Shown: positions 45,901 to 57,110 of the stretch, in pieces
Numbering within the stretch: the stretch's first letter is position 1
How the letters are laid out: each line of letters begins with the position of its first letter
NCBI GenBank assembly: GCA_947579665.1
Contig: OX388341.1
Span: 62,001 to 126,000 of the forward strand
Source of the DNA: Sympetrum striolatum
Taxonomy: Eukaryota; Arthropoda; Insecta; Odonata; Libellulidae
Direction: 5' to 3'
DNA: 64,000 bases
Made by a program: the position numbers and the translations under genes
Notes under the pieces: generated by a model
What the model was told of the DNA's origin: nothing
The model's database searches: none
What the model saw: the letters and a program-made list of their open reading frames with translations, nothing else

Positions 45901-47680
45901 GCAATACTAATTTCATATCGGCATCATATCGGGACGGTCCTCAATAGAAAATAAAAAGGGATTGAAAAAGTTCTTAAAATTCGCTGCAATTTAATCGTCT
46001 GACATCGAACCTAGGCCTTCATGGTGAACGTAATATGCGGCACAACAGAAAATCACCATCTCTTACTATCTGTGAAAATTCAAGCATAAATATTGGCTCC
46101 AACTGCCTCAAACGACGTCCTACTTTTCAATAATGTAAATGGCTCTCTGGATTCGAACCAAGTACGATCTTGGAAATCTAAAATTTGTTTCTGAAACCTA
46201 TATATGATATCTATATATATACCGAATTTCAAGTTTCTATATTATTGGGAAAGGTTTCAAAATAATTCCTAAATATCGGATCAATTTCTGATTGCAGAGA
46301 CACCTGGTGTCGAACCTAGGAAATATTGTAATCTGAGAATGCAAACTTTGATTTGTAAGGGCTGGCTTTTTTATCATGCAAAGTTTGAAGTCGATAGCAT
46401 GCCGGGAAGTACCTTAATTTTGTTACCGTTATCTCCGTAAGAAATGCATTGAGAAGTGCAAATGGCCCTCTGGGATCGAACCAAGGATCATCAGCGAACA
46501 TCTAAAATTTGATTATGAAATATATTCATTTTATGTATTTACGTGCCGAGTTTCAAGTTTCCATGCCATCGGGAAAGGGTCCAAAAAAAATCTTAAAAAT
46601 CGCCACAATGCATTTTAAACGGCCGATTTTTGCCTCAACCTAGCATCGAACCCAGTATATTTTTAGTAAAACTCATTTATGTTTTCGATAGATCATGACC
46701 ATATATATCGGCTCCTTGAGTTTTGAGTCCCTACCTATCCGGCAAGTATTTTTTAAAAATTCCCGAAAATCAAAGCAATGCATTTAAACGGGAAAAATCG
46801 GGACTTTGGGGCCCTCTGGAATCGAACCCATGACACTGAGGTTCAAAATCACAATTTTTCTGGCGGTTACACGTTATGGCCAATATGTCGTAAAAATTTC
46901 AATTCAATGACCCTTGTGGTTTAGGCTGTGAATTTGTATCCTCTCTATATATATATATGATATATGAATGAATCCGGAGAAGCATCTATATATAATAGAT
47001 ATACGAGTAAAATGTTGCTTGCATACTGCAAGCAGATCGGCAATTCTAATTTCATATCGGCATCATATCGGGATGGTCCTCTTAAGAAAAAAAAAAGGAT
47101 TTAATTTTTTCTTAAAATTCGCTGAAATTTCATCGTCTGCAATCGAACCCGGGTCTTACTGAAAACCTACTATGAAACACAATAGAAGATCACCATCTCT
47201 AACTATGTGTGAAAATTCAAGCAGAAATATTGGCTACAACTGCCTCAAAAGACGCTCTAATGTTCACGAATGTAAATGGCTCTCGGGACTCGAACCAAGG
47301 ACGATCTTGGAAACTTAAAAAATTTTTCTGAAAGTTATTATTGATCTCAATCTATATGCCAAATTTCAAGTTTCTACATTATTGGGAAAGGTTTCAAAAT
47401 AATTCCTAAAAATCGGATCAACTTCTGATTGCAGAGACACCTGGTGTCGAACCCAGGACACATTGATAGCTATGAATGCATAGTTAGATTTGTTAAGACT
47501 GGATCTTCTATCATGCAAAGTTTTAAGTCGATAGCATGCCGGGAAGTACCTTAAACTTGTTTCCGTTATCTCCATAAGAAATGCATTGAGGAATGTAAAT
47601 GGCCCTCTGGGATCGAACCAAGGAACATCAGGGAAAGCATAAAAATCGATTATGAAATATATTTATGATATCTAGCTCTC
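42930..47680 (-). repeat. higher-order satellite with recurrent B-box-like motifs
   Basis: Landmarks repeat at intervals of 1.12-1.17 kb: GAATCCGGAGAAGCATCTAT at about 43,549, 44,720, 45,837 and 46,974. Within each unit are six or seven diverged ~150-180-bp monomers, each built as 'GGGAA..GT', an A-rich block, 'TTAAAAATCG', then a TCGAACC box. Read on the minus strand the box is GGTTCGANNCC (for example GGTTCGATTCC, GGTTCGATCCC, GGTTCGACACC). I count 25 boxes, about 18 of them exact. No coding capacity. Outlying related monomers lie at 3.54-3.80 kb and near 10.95-11.06 kb. Confidence 0.85.
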
Positions 47681-47699
47681 CCCTGAAATTGAAATCAAC

Positions 47700-49946
47700 T
47701 GCCGGGGAAACGACAGAGATTACATTGAAGGGGGTGGTTCATGTCACCCTCGGGACAAGGACGTCAGTGGGGACATTTCCTCCAATTTCATACCATCAAG
47801 ACAGGAATTGGTGGGTCAAAAGTGGCAGCTGGTTCCTCCCACCAAGGGGAGGTCAAAGGCGGAGACATCAACACCTCCAATTCGACTCAAAACTCTCAAT
47901 AGATTCTCTCCTCTTATAGAGAAAAGGGTCGGCGAGGCCGCCTCCCGCGGGAGGCCGGATTTATCGGAAGAGTTGACCAAAAACAAGGAAGGGAAAATCC
48001 CTCCAATTTTAATGGAAACACCCAAAAACTGGGTTGAAATATATAAAAGCATGAAAGAGGTCTGTTCTTTCCCCCCGTCGCCCAACTGGCGGGGCGACGA
48101 ACGTCTATTAAATGTACTACAGTCAAAGATTGTTTGGAACCTAAGAAACTTTTAGAAAATAAAAAAATTAACTTCTTTACCTATCGCTTGGCTTCAGAAA
48201 AGAAGCAATTATTTGTCGTTAGAAATCTGCCAAATAACATTGATGTTAACGACATCAAAGATTCACTGCTGGAGCAAGGGATCCCGACCGAAAAGGTCTT
48301 TCAAATGCGCACAACTAGGCCCACAAAAGCTCAATTAGAAGCAAAAATAACAACTGTACCGCTGCGTCCATTACCGCTATACACAGTAGAATTAGATAAT
48401 AATATATCGACGGACGAATTTCTTAGCGTTAGACAAATCTGTGGTTATAAAATCATAATAAATCCGTAGTTAATTTCTTCGAAAAGAAAAAAATGCGTCC
48501 AAATCACCCATACGAAATTAATGGAATTAGTATCAAAGTAGTAGATTCAGTTAAATATCTCGGGATCAACATTACTAATAACTTAAATTGGAGCACGCAT
48601 ATTCGAAAAATCTGCGGCAAAGCAAGTAAAAGGCTTGGCTTTGTAAAGCGTATTGTCGGTAAATGCGACGAAAAGGTGAGAGAGCGATGTTATTTTACCT
48701 TGGTCAGACCCCTTCTGGAATATGCGGCAAGTATATGGGATCCGGCGGATGAAACGTGTACTCGCGAACTCGAGAAAGTGCAGCGTAAAGCGGTTCGTTT
48801 TGTTAAGAAATGCTACGATAAAAAAGCAAGCGTTACAAAAATGCTCTCAGACGTAGGTTGGGAATCCTTGAAAGAAAGGAGATTGGAAGCTAGGCTGCGA
48901 TTGCTTAATAAATTCAGGGAGACTACATTTTCCAAAGATACAATCGGTATCATGCAACCCCCCTGCTACGTCGGTCGATCCGATAATAATAATAATAATA
49001 AGTCGTAATAATGATGACCGTAAGTTAAGAGAAATAGATGCTAGGACGAATCGTTTTAGAGATTCATTCTTTCCGCGAACAATACGTGACAATAATCGAA
49101 TAAGGAAGTAATTTAGATTCAACTGGTGTTTACACCCCCTGCCACACGCCGAAAGGCGGCTTGTAGGGTATTAATGTAGATGTAGATGTAGATGTAATAG
49201 AAAGGCGTAAACCACCGAGCGGGCCGCCTCAATGTTATAGATGCCAGGCATTTGGTCATGTCAATAAAGCTTGTTTTATGCCGCCGCGATGCGTCAAGTG
49301 CGGAGAGAATCACTTAACTAACGAATGCCGAAAACCTGCGGGCGAACAAGCAGTTTGTGCGAACTGCAAAGGCTCGCACCCAGCTAGCTATCGTGGGTGT
49401 GCTGCGTACAAAAAATTAAAAGAACGCTTAAATGCATTGAAAATAAAAGCCAGAGAAAACAGTAAAGAACTAGCTGCGAAAATTCCGCCCCCCACTCCGC
49501 ATGAGGAAAGGGAGGGAAGGCCAAGGTCTAGTTACGCAGCAGTCGTGGCTGCCGACATCCCAAATGCCAAAAACGAAAGTAGGTCAGGCAATGTTGCCAA
49601 ACCTTCCCTAAAATGTTCTACTCGCGCGGACAATCTTCTATCTCCGCTAACTTCCGATCCGCGAATTGATAATATTAGAATGTCGAAGGCGGCACCTATA
49701 AACAAACAAGGGAATACTGCTCCCGAGCAATTAATAAATGATATTGATTCTTCCCGTGCCGCGGACGGGGAGGAAGAAAATAGCGATCTTTTTACTGATG
49801 ATCCCGACGAAGCATGGAAGGAAGGTATGAGAAAATGGATTTCCACTATGACTCTTTTAATCCTTCAACCTGATTTAACCAATACTTCATTTATTTCTTA
49901 TGTAATTAATTCAACTAAGCTGATTTTAGATGGCCAAGATTTTTAA
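47700..49946 (+). pseudogene. jockey-type ORF1 (gag-like, CCHC), split and frameshifted
   Basis: The left part reads PPIRLKTLNRFSPLIEK, IPPILMETPKNWVEIYKSMK, then shifts frame near 48,130 to KKQLFVVRNLPNNIDVNDIK and LPLYTVELDNN. After the inserted CR1-like copy the protein resumes with GPPQCYRCQAFGHVNKACFM (CX2CX4HX4C), PRCVKCGENHLTNEC (CX2CX3HX4C) and CANCKGSHPASYRGC (CX2CX3HX6C), the triple zinc-knuckle signature of jockey-clade ORF1. A long acidic, Ser-rich C-terminus ends at TAA 49,944-49,946. Such proteins bind the element's RNA in ribonucleoprotein particles. This copy cannot work because of the frameshift and insertion. Confidence 0.8.
48463..49197 (+). mobile_element. CR1-like insertion inside ORF1 (5'-truncated)
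   Basis: Nearly identical to 21,623-22,326, starting at TCCGTAGTTAATTTCTTCG and ending in the same 3' hairpin (49,137-49,168) and (ATGTAG)n tail. It carries only the RT thumb and C-terminus. A local AAT expansion after GATCCGATAAT (about 48,979-49,012) adds ~27 bp and brings an in-frame TAA. The surrounding ORF1 reading frame continues on both sides, defining the insertion precisely. Confidence 0.9.
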
Positions 49947-50058
49947 AATTTGTGAATGGAACGCCAACGGACTCGTCCAAAAGATGGACGAATTTATAAA
50001 TTTTCTGTTTAAACACAGAATTAGTTCACAATTTGTTCTAATAGCTTTTTGTCAGTGA
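49930..50058 (+). pseudogene. N-terminus of jockey ORF2 (AP-endonuclease start)
   Basis: ATG at 49,930 overlaps the ORF1 stop by 17 bp. MAKIFKICEWNANGLVQKMD, then EFINFLFKHRI is the N-terminal 'WNanGl..k..El..fL..~i' signature of the apurinic-type endonuclease domain of jockey ORF2. Similarity fades after ~33 residues and a TGA follows at 50,056-50,058. No RT remains. Confidence 0.65.
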
Positions 50059-50977
50059 CAAGGTCCAATGTATATAAAAATCATAATGATGGTTTAGTTT
50101 TCTATGAGTAGGAAGCAGTTGTAGTCAGTAATTGTTGTTTTACAAAGTATTGTTTATCTAATCTTGGAGTTGCTTTCCCTGAACCAACACCCATGTACTT
50201 CTCTGATACATTATAATATTTGTAAATACACACTATACTAGCTTCATTTAAATTAGATAACGCTTCTTTTTGTTATATTTTAAATATTTTTATTGTTTTC
50301 TCGTATATTTTTCGATTTTGCGTCCTGTAAAAGACCCGTTCGAAACATAACATTCTTTGGAAATTTTAGTCCATGTATTACTTCGATGGATTCGGCTGCA
50401 GATTTCTTTGATCGCCTCTAATGTCATCAATATATTTCTACTACCTCTAAAATATAATTCGTTTTTCTTCTAACTCACTCTATCGGCTAAGATTTATTCT
50501 CTAGACTAACCAAACTCGTGGCAAAAATGAAACGTTTGCTTTGCTCTCAATGCCTTGAGCTTAGCCGCTAAGACGGCCGAGGGTACTTCAGTGTTGTGAA
50601 AGATAAAGAGAAACAGTTGGAGCCCTTTCCTCCCCCATAGTCATTTTGACACGTGTTGACCACTCTTCCCCTTTTCGCATTGTCGTTACTCCTGGTTGTT
50701 CGCCGTGGGTTTTCCAAAATATTTTCTATAAATCGGGCATGCGGCCTTCCTAAGCTGCAGCGGAGTTTTATCACGATTTCTAGAGACTATGCTTATTCTC
50801 ATACGATATATCCTTAAGTTATTTGTGGAGCTCTGTAGCATAAACATCCAGCAATTTATCTCGCCTTTGCGGTCTTCGTTGCAATATTTGTATCGAATAC
50901 CATTTTGGATTCTCGGAATACTTCGTAAATCCTTGCATCTGATGGTAAATTACGGAGGAAAATTTCTCCAGTCTATC
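50059..50977. other. no gene recognised; upstream region of piggyBac remnant
   Basis: The open frame of the transposase extends upstream to 50,789 but encodes an unrelated hydrophobic stretch. No piggyBac-type TTAA-flanked TIR could be identified with confidence. Confidence 0.4.
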
Positions 50978-52546
50978 ATGGATCATCACGAAGATTCCGA
51001 TCTTGAAACCAAAGACATCGAAATTGAAGTTTCCGATTCAAGCGTTTCGGAAGAATCAGATTCCGAATCCATCGATGGATCAGAGCCAATTCAAGACGGT
51101 GAATGGAGTGAACTTCAATCATCAGGTTCTTCTTTTCCTGCACCAGCGAGATTTTTCTTTGAAGAAGAATCTTCAATGAACTTTGAGGAAATTTCCGATA
51201 TTCTTCCATTGAAGTTTTTTGAACTTTTCTTCGATGAAGACATGATAAGTTTCATTTCAAATGAAACCAATCGCTACGCAAGCCAACCCTTCCGTGACAA
51301 GCCGTCGGGTTCTGGCGCTGAAAAGGATAAGCTGTGGCGGTAAGTGAATGAATCAGAAATACGACTTTTTTTGGCACTTGTGATGTTGCAGAGCATCATT
51401 CGCAAGCCTGATCTAGAATTCTATTGGTAAACCAGACCTACTCTTGCCACTCCTTTCTTCGGGCAGATAATGTCGTATCGCTGGTTTGTGAAAATTCGGC
51501 AGTGTTTGCATTTTTCTGTAAACAATACATACGATCCTGAAACGCACCCAAACCCGAAGCTGTAGAAGATGTGGCCAGTTCATCTGAATTTGGAGGAAAG
51601 ATTTAGAAAATTATACACGCCGGAAAGAGAAATGACCATAGACGAGAGTCTTCTTCTCTACAAGGGAAGGTTGGGTTGGCGGCAATACATTCCGCAAAAG
51701 AGGGCGAGATTTGGAATAAAAACTTTTATTCTAAGTGAGTCTCGTAGTAAATACGTGTGGTCAACAATTATTCACACGGGAAAAGGAACTCTTTTTGATG
51801 ATGAGTTCAAGGACAAACCTATGTCACCTCAGGTAGTGATGACTCTAATGATGCCTTTGCTGGACAAGGGATATTGCGTTGTCACGGACAATTTTTATAC
51901 GTCTCCAGAATTGGCTGAGTGGCTTATATCGCGGTCTTCGGACACATACGGCACTCTGAAAAGAACACGAAGGGGAGTACCGAAGGCATTGGTGGCAAAA
52001 AAGCTGAAGAAAGGAGAAGTTGCTGCATTTAGAAAAGGGAAGGTGTTGGTTCTGCGATGGAAAGATAAAAAAGAAGTGACTCTCTTATCAACTGTGCATA
52101 CAAGTGATATGAAAAGATTAGAGAAAAGTGGCCGAAGTTTGAAAAAACCATCAGTGGTGACTGATTACAATCACACCATGGGTGGGGTGGACCGGGTAGA
52201 TCAACATTTGTCCGATTACCCCTTACCTAGAAAAAGATCGAAAAAATATTATAAAAAAATATTTTTCCATTTGGTGGAGCTAAGTGTGTGGAATTTATTC
52301 ATTTTGTACAAAAAAGTGGTGGAAGAAAGGTGCATTTAGAATTCCGATTACAACTAATTGAACAATTGATTGAGGCCTATCATCCCACTCTCGTCCTTCC
52401 AAGGAGCGGCAGGCCACCCGCAGCGCAGCAAATTCGAAGGCTCGTAGATAGGCACATGCCCGACTCTCTGCCCCCGAGCGAGAAGAAAGCAGCCCCTACT
52501 CGGCAGTGTATTATTATCTGTTGCCGAAAACGCGACGCTAATTAAA
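50978..52546 (+). pseudogene. piggyBac transposase, broken but with catalytic residues kept
   Basis: The likely start is ATG 50,978 (MDHHEDSDLETKDIEIEVSD, then an acidic Ser-rich N-terminus). The catalytic core has the aspartates of the DDD family: EMTIDESLLLYKGR (codon 51,641), CVVTDNFYTSPELAEWL (51,887) and HTMGGVDRVDQHLSDY (52,190 and 52,199). Three in-frame stops (TAA 51,341; TAA 51,428; TAG 51,563) and a frameshift near the A-run at ~52,310 disable it. The C-terminal cysteine-rich domain is reduced to CIIICC. Length fits a full-size ~520-residue transposase. No TIRs found, so excision capacity is unlikely. Confidence 0.88.
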
Positions 52547-54234
52547 AATAAGGAAATAAATAAATTAAGCCAAAATAAATAAAATCTATTTTGACTTTAT
52601 TAATTAATGGAAATTAAGGAATAATTGAATTATAATTCATTATTAATCATATTATTAGGTTTTATAATGTATGATGGATATATAAGATTGGCACATCTAT
52701 AAGTTTATAAGGTTCTGTATAAGTTTAAACTCATCTCTATCATAAAACTTTACACCGGTAAAAGCTGCCCTGCAAGTCCTTTATGCGTTTTATAACAACG
52801 AAATTCACTCCCAAAATTGGACTAGAATGAATTCTTAATTAATCAATTAATTAAGAGTTCAATTTAAAAACTTCATTTTAAAAACAAATACTACGGATGT
52901 AATAGTTTTGTTGAGAGTAAATTAGGAGTTTAATTTTTGTATCTATTTGCTTTCCGTTTAATTTTAATAATCATCTGTCATTTACATTTCATTCAACAGC
53001 TATTTACATTTTGAAAAAGGGGTTACTGGTGTTTACTAATCATGAAGCAAATAAGTTCTTTACATAAGCAACATGAAGCACAAATTATTTGCAATTTCTA
53101 AATATTTTAAATCCATGTCAATGAATAATATTGCTTCATAAAATATGATAATATCTTTTCTCTTTTCATTTTCTTTTTACATAAATGTAATCTCCTTGAA
53201 CAAATGCCTTCACTCCTCATCCTGCCTAATAAGGCTTATTCCCAGCTCTTGGTAGCTAATTTTATGAGTGATTTAACAACTGTCCTTCAGGCTGTACTGG
53301 GAAAGTCCAAATCATAAATGTTTTCCATTAAATAGAAGCAATTTAAGGGATTTGTCGTCTAAGAATTTTTCCACTCAGTCTTACTGTGATTTCCACTTAG
53401 ATTTTTCTTCGCTTTAATAAACAAAAGTTATTGAAATTTTTAATCGCATTGATAATATATAATAAATTCGGACCACCCAAAGGAATAAATTACACCGAGG
53501 TTTCCTTACTTCGCTGTCAACAAAAATACAAAACTAAATACACAATGTAAATTTCACAAATAATGAAACCCCGTCAGTTATATATTCAGGTATCCAATAT
53601 AATTATCTTCCACAGCAAACACATGTACCTCTTTTTATTAATTTAAATTATATTTTATAGAATGACATCACTAAATCTTGGAAATGCTAATGTCAGAATC
53701 ACTAAATTTTCAATGAATTGCCATCAATGAATTTCTACTTTCGGACTATTTTTGATGTTGACAGAAATTCGATCTAGATTATTTATTAGTTTAATGAAGG
53801 AAAGCTTCTCACGCATGGTTAAATTTATATTTTGCCGAAAATTAAAATATCTGTTGATTATAAAGTAATATATCCAGTCCCTTAATATTCCAAAGCTTCA
53901 CTTCATATTCTAATTTTTCCCTAAAACTCGCTGGTTTGCTTTTTAATTAGACAATATAAAATGATATTGCTAAATCAAGTTAAGTAATTTTCCTAAAATT
54001 CATTTTAATTATTGAATATTTTAAAACGTTAACCTGGATGTAGTAATATAAATATTAAGGTAGAGTATGTTAAATTCTCGAAAGTATGACGTACTCAGAT
54101 ATTAGTCAATTTACCTAATAAATTAAAAATATTGCATATTCAATGTGTATTTATGAAATAACCTCGGTACATCATTCAATAAGGATTAATTTTGGTGATT
54201 AATACTTATTTTCTTTCCCGAGGGCATTACGAGA
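52547..54234. other. no gene recognised
   Basis: About 1.7 kb of AT-rich sequence with no ORF, repeat or RNA gene that can be supported. Confidence 0.5.
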
Positions 54235-55085
54235 AAGAATGGCGTGGGAGGATCCCGACGAGAGGCGGCGCCGGCGTCTGGACTCAGCGACAGACGACCA
54301 CGGAGAGGGAGGACGTAGGCGTGGGAAGACCCCGGCGTAGGAGGGTCCCATCGAGGGAGGACCCCGGCAAGGAGGACCCTGGCGAGAGAGGGTATCAGCG
54401 AGGGAGGATCCACGTTAGGTAGGACGACGACGAGGGACCCCAGCGACGGAGGAATCCAGCGGGTCCCCAGAAAGGGATCCCGGCGAGGGACGACCCCGGT
54501 AAGAGAGGGTCCCAGTGAGGGAGGATCCCAGCGAGGGACGACCCCGGCATGAGAGGGTCCCAGCGAGGGAGGATCCCAGCGAGGGAGGACCCCAGCAGAG
54601 GGGCCCCAGCGAGGGAGGACCCCAGCGAGGGACGACCCCGGCGAGAGAGGGTTCCAGCGAGGGGGTATCCCATGGAGGGAAGGTCCCAGCGAGGGAGGAC
54701 CCCGGTGAGGAGGACCCAGACGAGAGAGGGTCCCAGCGATGGAGGATCCCTGTTAGGTAGGACGACGACAAGGGACCCCAGCGACGGAGGATCCCAGGGA
54801 GGGATGGTCCCGGTGAGTGAGGGTCCCAGCGAGGGAGGGTCCTAGCGAGGGAGGACCCCGGTGAGGAGGACCCTGGCGAGAGATGGTCCCAGCGAGGGAG
54901 CATCCGACTGATGGAGGACCCCGACGAGGGAGGAATCCGAAGATCGAGGGTCCCAGTGAGGTCGGATACCAGCGAGGGATGACCCTGGTGAGGTAGGGTC
55001 CCAGCGAGGGAGGTTCCTGGGGAGGGAGGACCGCTGCTAGGAAGGACCCCGGCAAGGGAGGACCTAGGAGACGAAGGATCTAGCA
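54235..55085 (+). repeat. GC-rich 16-bp minisatellite, ~50 degenerate copies
   Basis: The core unit is close to TCCCAGCGAGGGAGGA, with variants (CCCCGGCGAGGGACGA, TCCCAGCGATGGAGGA) and occasional 14-20-bp units. Because 16 is not a multiple of 3, the array is read through in several frames, producing long artificial Gly/Pro/Ser/Arg-rich frames on both strands (up to 229 codons on the minus strand). There is strong G/C strand asymmetry, with purine-rich runs on the plus strand. Not coding. Confidence 0.93.
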
Positions 55086-56700
55086 GGGAAGTGCCAGAGT
55101 TCAATTGGTTTTGGAAATTCTGATCAATAGAAATGATGGACTTTTAGAAATGATGGACTTTTAGAAATGAAGGCTTTTCTCAATACATTTAGCAAAGAAT
55201 TAAAAATTATTTGTTGAGATGAAAGGAGCACAAATTCATAGAATTACTTAAGATTGATTAAGTAATGTAGTGAAAGATTATTCATTGCAGTAGAGAAATT
55301 CAGATGGGATGACTGTGAGTAAACAACTCTCCCAACATGGAATGTGACTCTGAATTGGATTCATAGGTTACTGTGTATGGTGAATAGTCTTATACGATAT
55401 TGAACATTCTCTTTTACCTTAAACCTGACTGGATTCTGCATGAAGATACAGCCAATTGCTTCCAAGATATCTGCAAGAAATTATTTAAGCCTGCCTTTCT
55501 AGAGAGACATATCCATCCACAGACTGGTGCAGTTTGTGACAAAAACTGCAATGATACAATCTTACGAAGAAGAGAGCCTATTGAGACTCATTTTACTGAC
55601 ACATTCCAAAATTAAATAGATAATTTGCTTTGTTAGGAATCAAGCAAGGATTGATGAAATATTCTCCACGATACCAGCATACATTTTATCAAATTTTGAT
55701 GATGAAATCTTTGAAATTTCTAATCCAATTTAGTTCCTTTAAAGTCAAGATTATTTGTTTAATTTTATTATTTAATTAAAGATCACTACAATATGCACTC
55801 GATATTCTTTGAGCACTGTGTATTTAGCTTTTACATTTGCGGAAGCAAGCCACCAGTGCCGTGGTAAAAGTGGATGCCATTAGGTCATGTCATAAATGAA
55901 TAAATATAAGCAAAGCATTGCGTTAAGCAAATATATTAGTCATTATACATATGAGTGAATTAATTTGCAAAAGAAAATATATTATAAAGATAAAGTGTAC
56001 ATTCAATAATCGTTTAAGATGGAATTAACATGTAGGAATTGTAGTTTTGGAAGATAATAATAGCCTAACTTCATCAACAAGTAATTATGTTGCACCTAAA
56101 AAATTATGAAGAGTCAGCTTCCCTCTATTAGAATATGGGAGTGTATTATATGTACTGTATGAAATACGATAACGGAAGATCAATTTTGATTAACCACCCA
56201 TAAAATGGCAATCAAGATATTATGGTCACAAAGGTATATCACAAATGCAAAAGGAATGGTGAAAGGAAATTAAGTGATCACTGGAGAAAAAATAATTCAA
56301 TTTTAGGGTATTCTTCTTGTTAACTGAACATTTTATGATTGGAATAGTTTACCAGATTGTGAAGAATTAACAGTAATATGAATAGGGATTTACTGATAAT
56401 GTTCATTTGTAGGTTTGCGGTAGCATATGTAGTATTTTAATGTATTTCATGTACAGAATTAATCATAGCATTTCCCAAACTCATTGGTTGAATTGTATCT
56501 TGGTCTAACAAAGCAATTCCAAGGTCCCAGACTCAAGTTCTAAGTAACCGGATTCTTCTGTTACAGGAATGGATGTCTATATGTTAAATGTAAATATATA
56601 TATATATGTCGATATATCCTTCATTTCATTCTTCTGTTTACCGGAGATTTTGCACATTCTGTAATCAAGAATGCCAATGGTTTTGAATAGGAAGGTGTTC
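55086..56700. other. no gene recognised
   Basis: Starts with a short tandem of AAATGATGGACTTTTAG at ~55,130. A 71-codon frame at 55,400-55,615 containing several Cys residues has no recognisable family. Confidence 0.4.
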
Positions 56701-56704
56701 AACC

Positions 56705-57110
56705 AATGCATTCTACCAGTCCTATGGTAGTAAAACTTGGGTGTTAAATGCAGCAACAACCCAGAGACTTCAGACAACGCAAAGGAGCATGGAGCGCTGT
56801 ATGCTGGGAATCACAAGAAGAGACAATAAACGTAACACTAGGGTGAGAATGCTGACTGGAGTTACAGACATCATAGATAAGGTAAGACCACTAAAATGGA
56901 AATGGGCCAGCCATAATGCAAGAAGAAATGACAACCGTTGGACGTATGTAGTTCTCAACTGGATACCAAGAGATGTGAAGAGACCAAGAAGAAGACCTAT
57001 AGACAGGTAGAATAGAGACATCATCAAGTACTTAGGTGTAACGTGAAGCTCAGGATATTAACCTTATCTAACAGAGAAAATTGGAAAGTACTTTGGGAGG
57101 CCTACATCCG
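56705..57110 (+). pseudogene. RTE-type non-LTR polymerase C-terminal fragment
   Basis: The frame reads YGSKTWVLNAATTQRLQTTQ, RSMERCMLGITRRDNKRNTR, VRMLTGVTDIIDKVRPLKWK, then WASHNARRNDNRWTYVVLNW and a stop at 57,008. The pattern 'l...t..~L...qr.meR.mLgi.~rD....~i...t.v.Di...v...kw.WagH.aR..d.rW...v..W' is the C-terminal tail of RTE-clade polymerases. Only ~110 codons survive. Confidence 0.7.

Larger units (their letters stand above)
47690..50058 (+). mobile_element. jockey-type non-LTR element, ORF1 and start of ORF2
   Basis: A gag-like ORF1 is followed, with a 17-bp overlap, by the first codons of an endonuclease-type ORF2. It begins right at the edge of the satellite. It lacks nearly all of ORF2 and the 3' end, which is unusual because non-LTR elements normally lose the 5' end, so a later deletion or rearrangement is implied. 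ORF1 is interrupted by a CR1-like insertion at 48,463-49,197. Confidence 0.75.

Noticed and set aside
42930..47680. Possible CRISPR array or cluster of tRNA genes
   Set aside because: Spacing (146-180 bp) and eukaryotic context exclude CRISPR; only the T-arm/B-box part is conserved, no cloverleaf or anticodon arm could be built.
47665..47919. Apparent gene at the left end of the jockey-type ORF1
   Set aside because: Frame is only an alternative reading of the gag-like region; the recognised protein lies in the neighbouring frame.
54415..55104. 229-codon minus-strand frame rich in Gly, Pro, Ser and Trp
   Set aside because: It is entirely the 16-bp minisatellite read through; equivalent frames exist on the other strand.
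55400..55615. 71-codon frame with several Cys/His residues (possible zinc-binding fragment)
   Set aside because: Spacing of the cysteines fits no family I can name and there is no supporting context.
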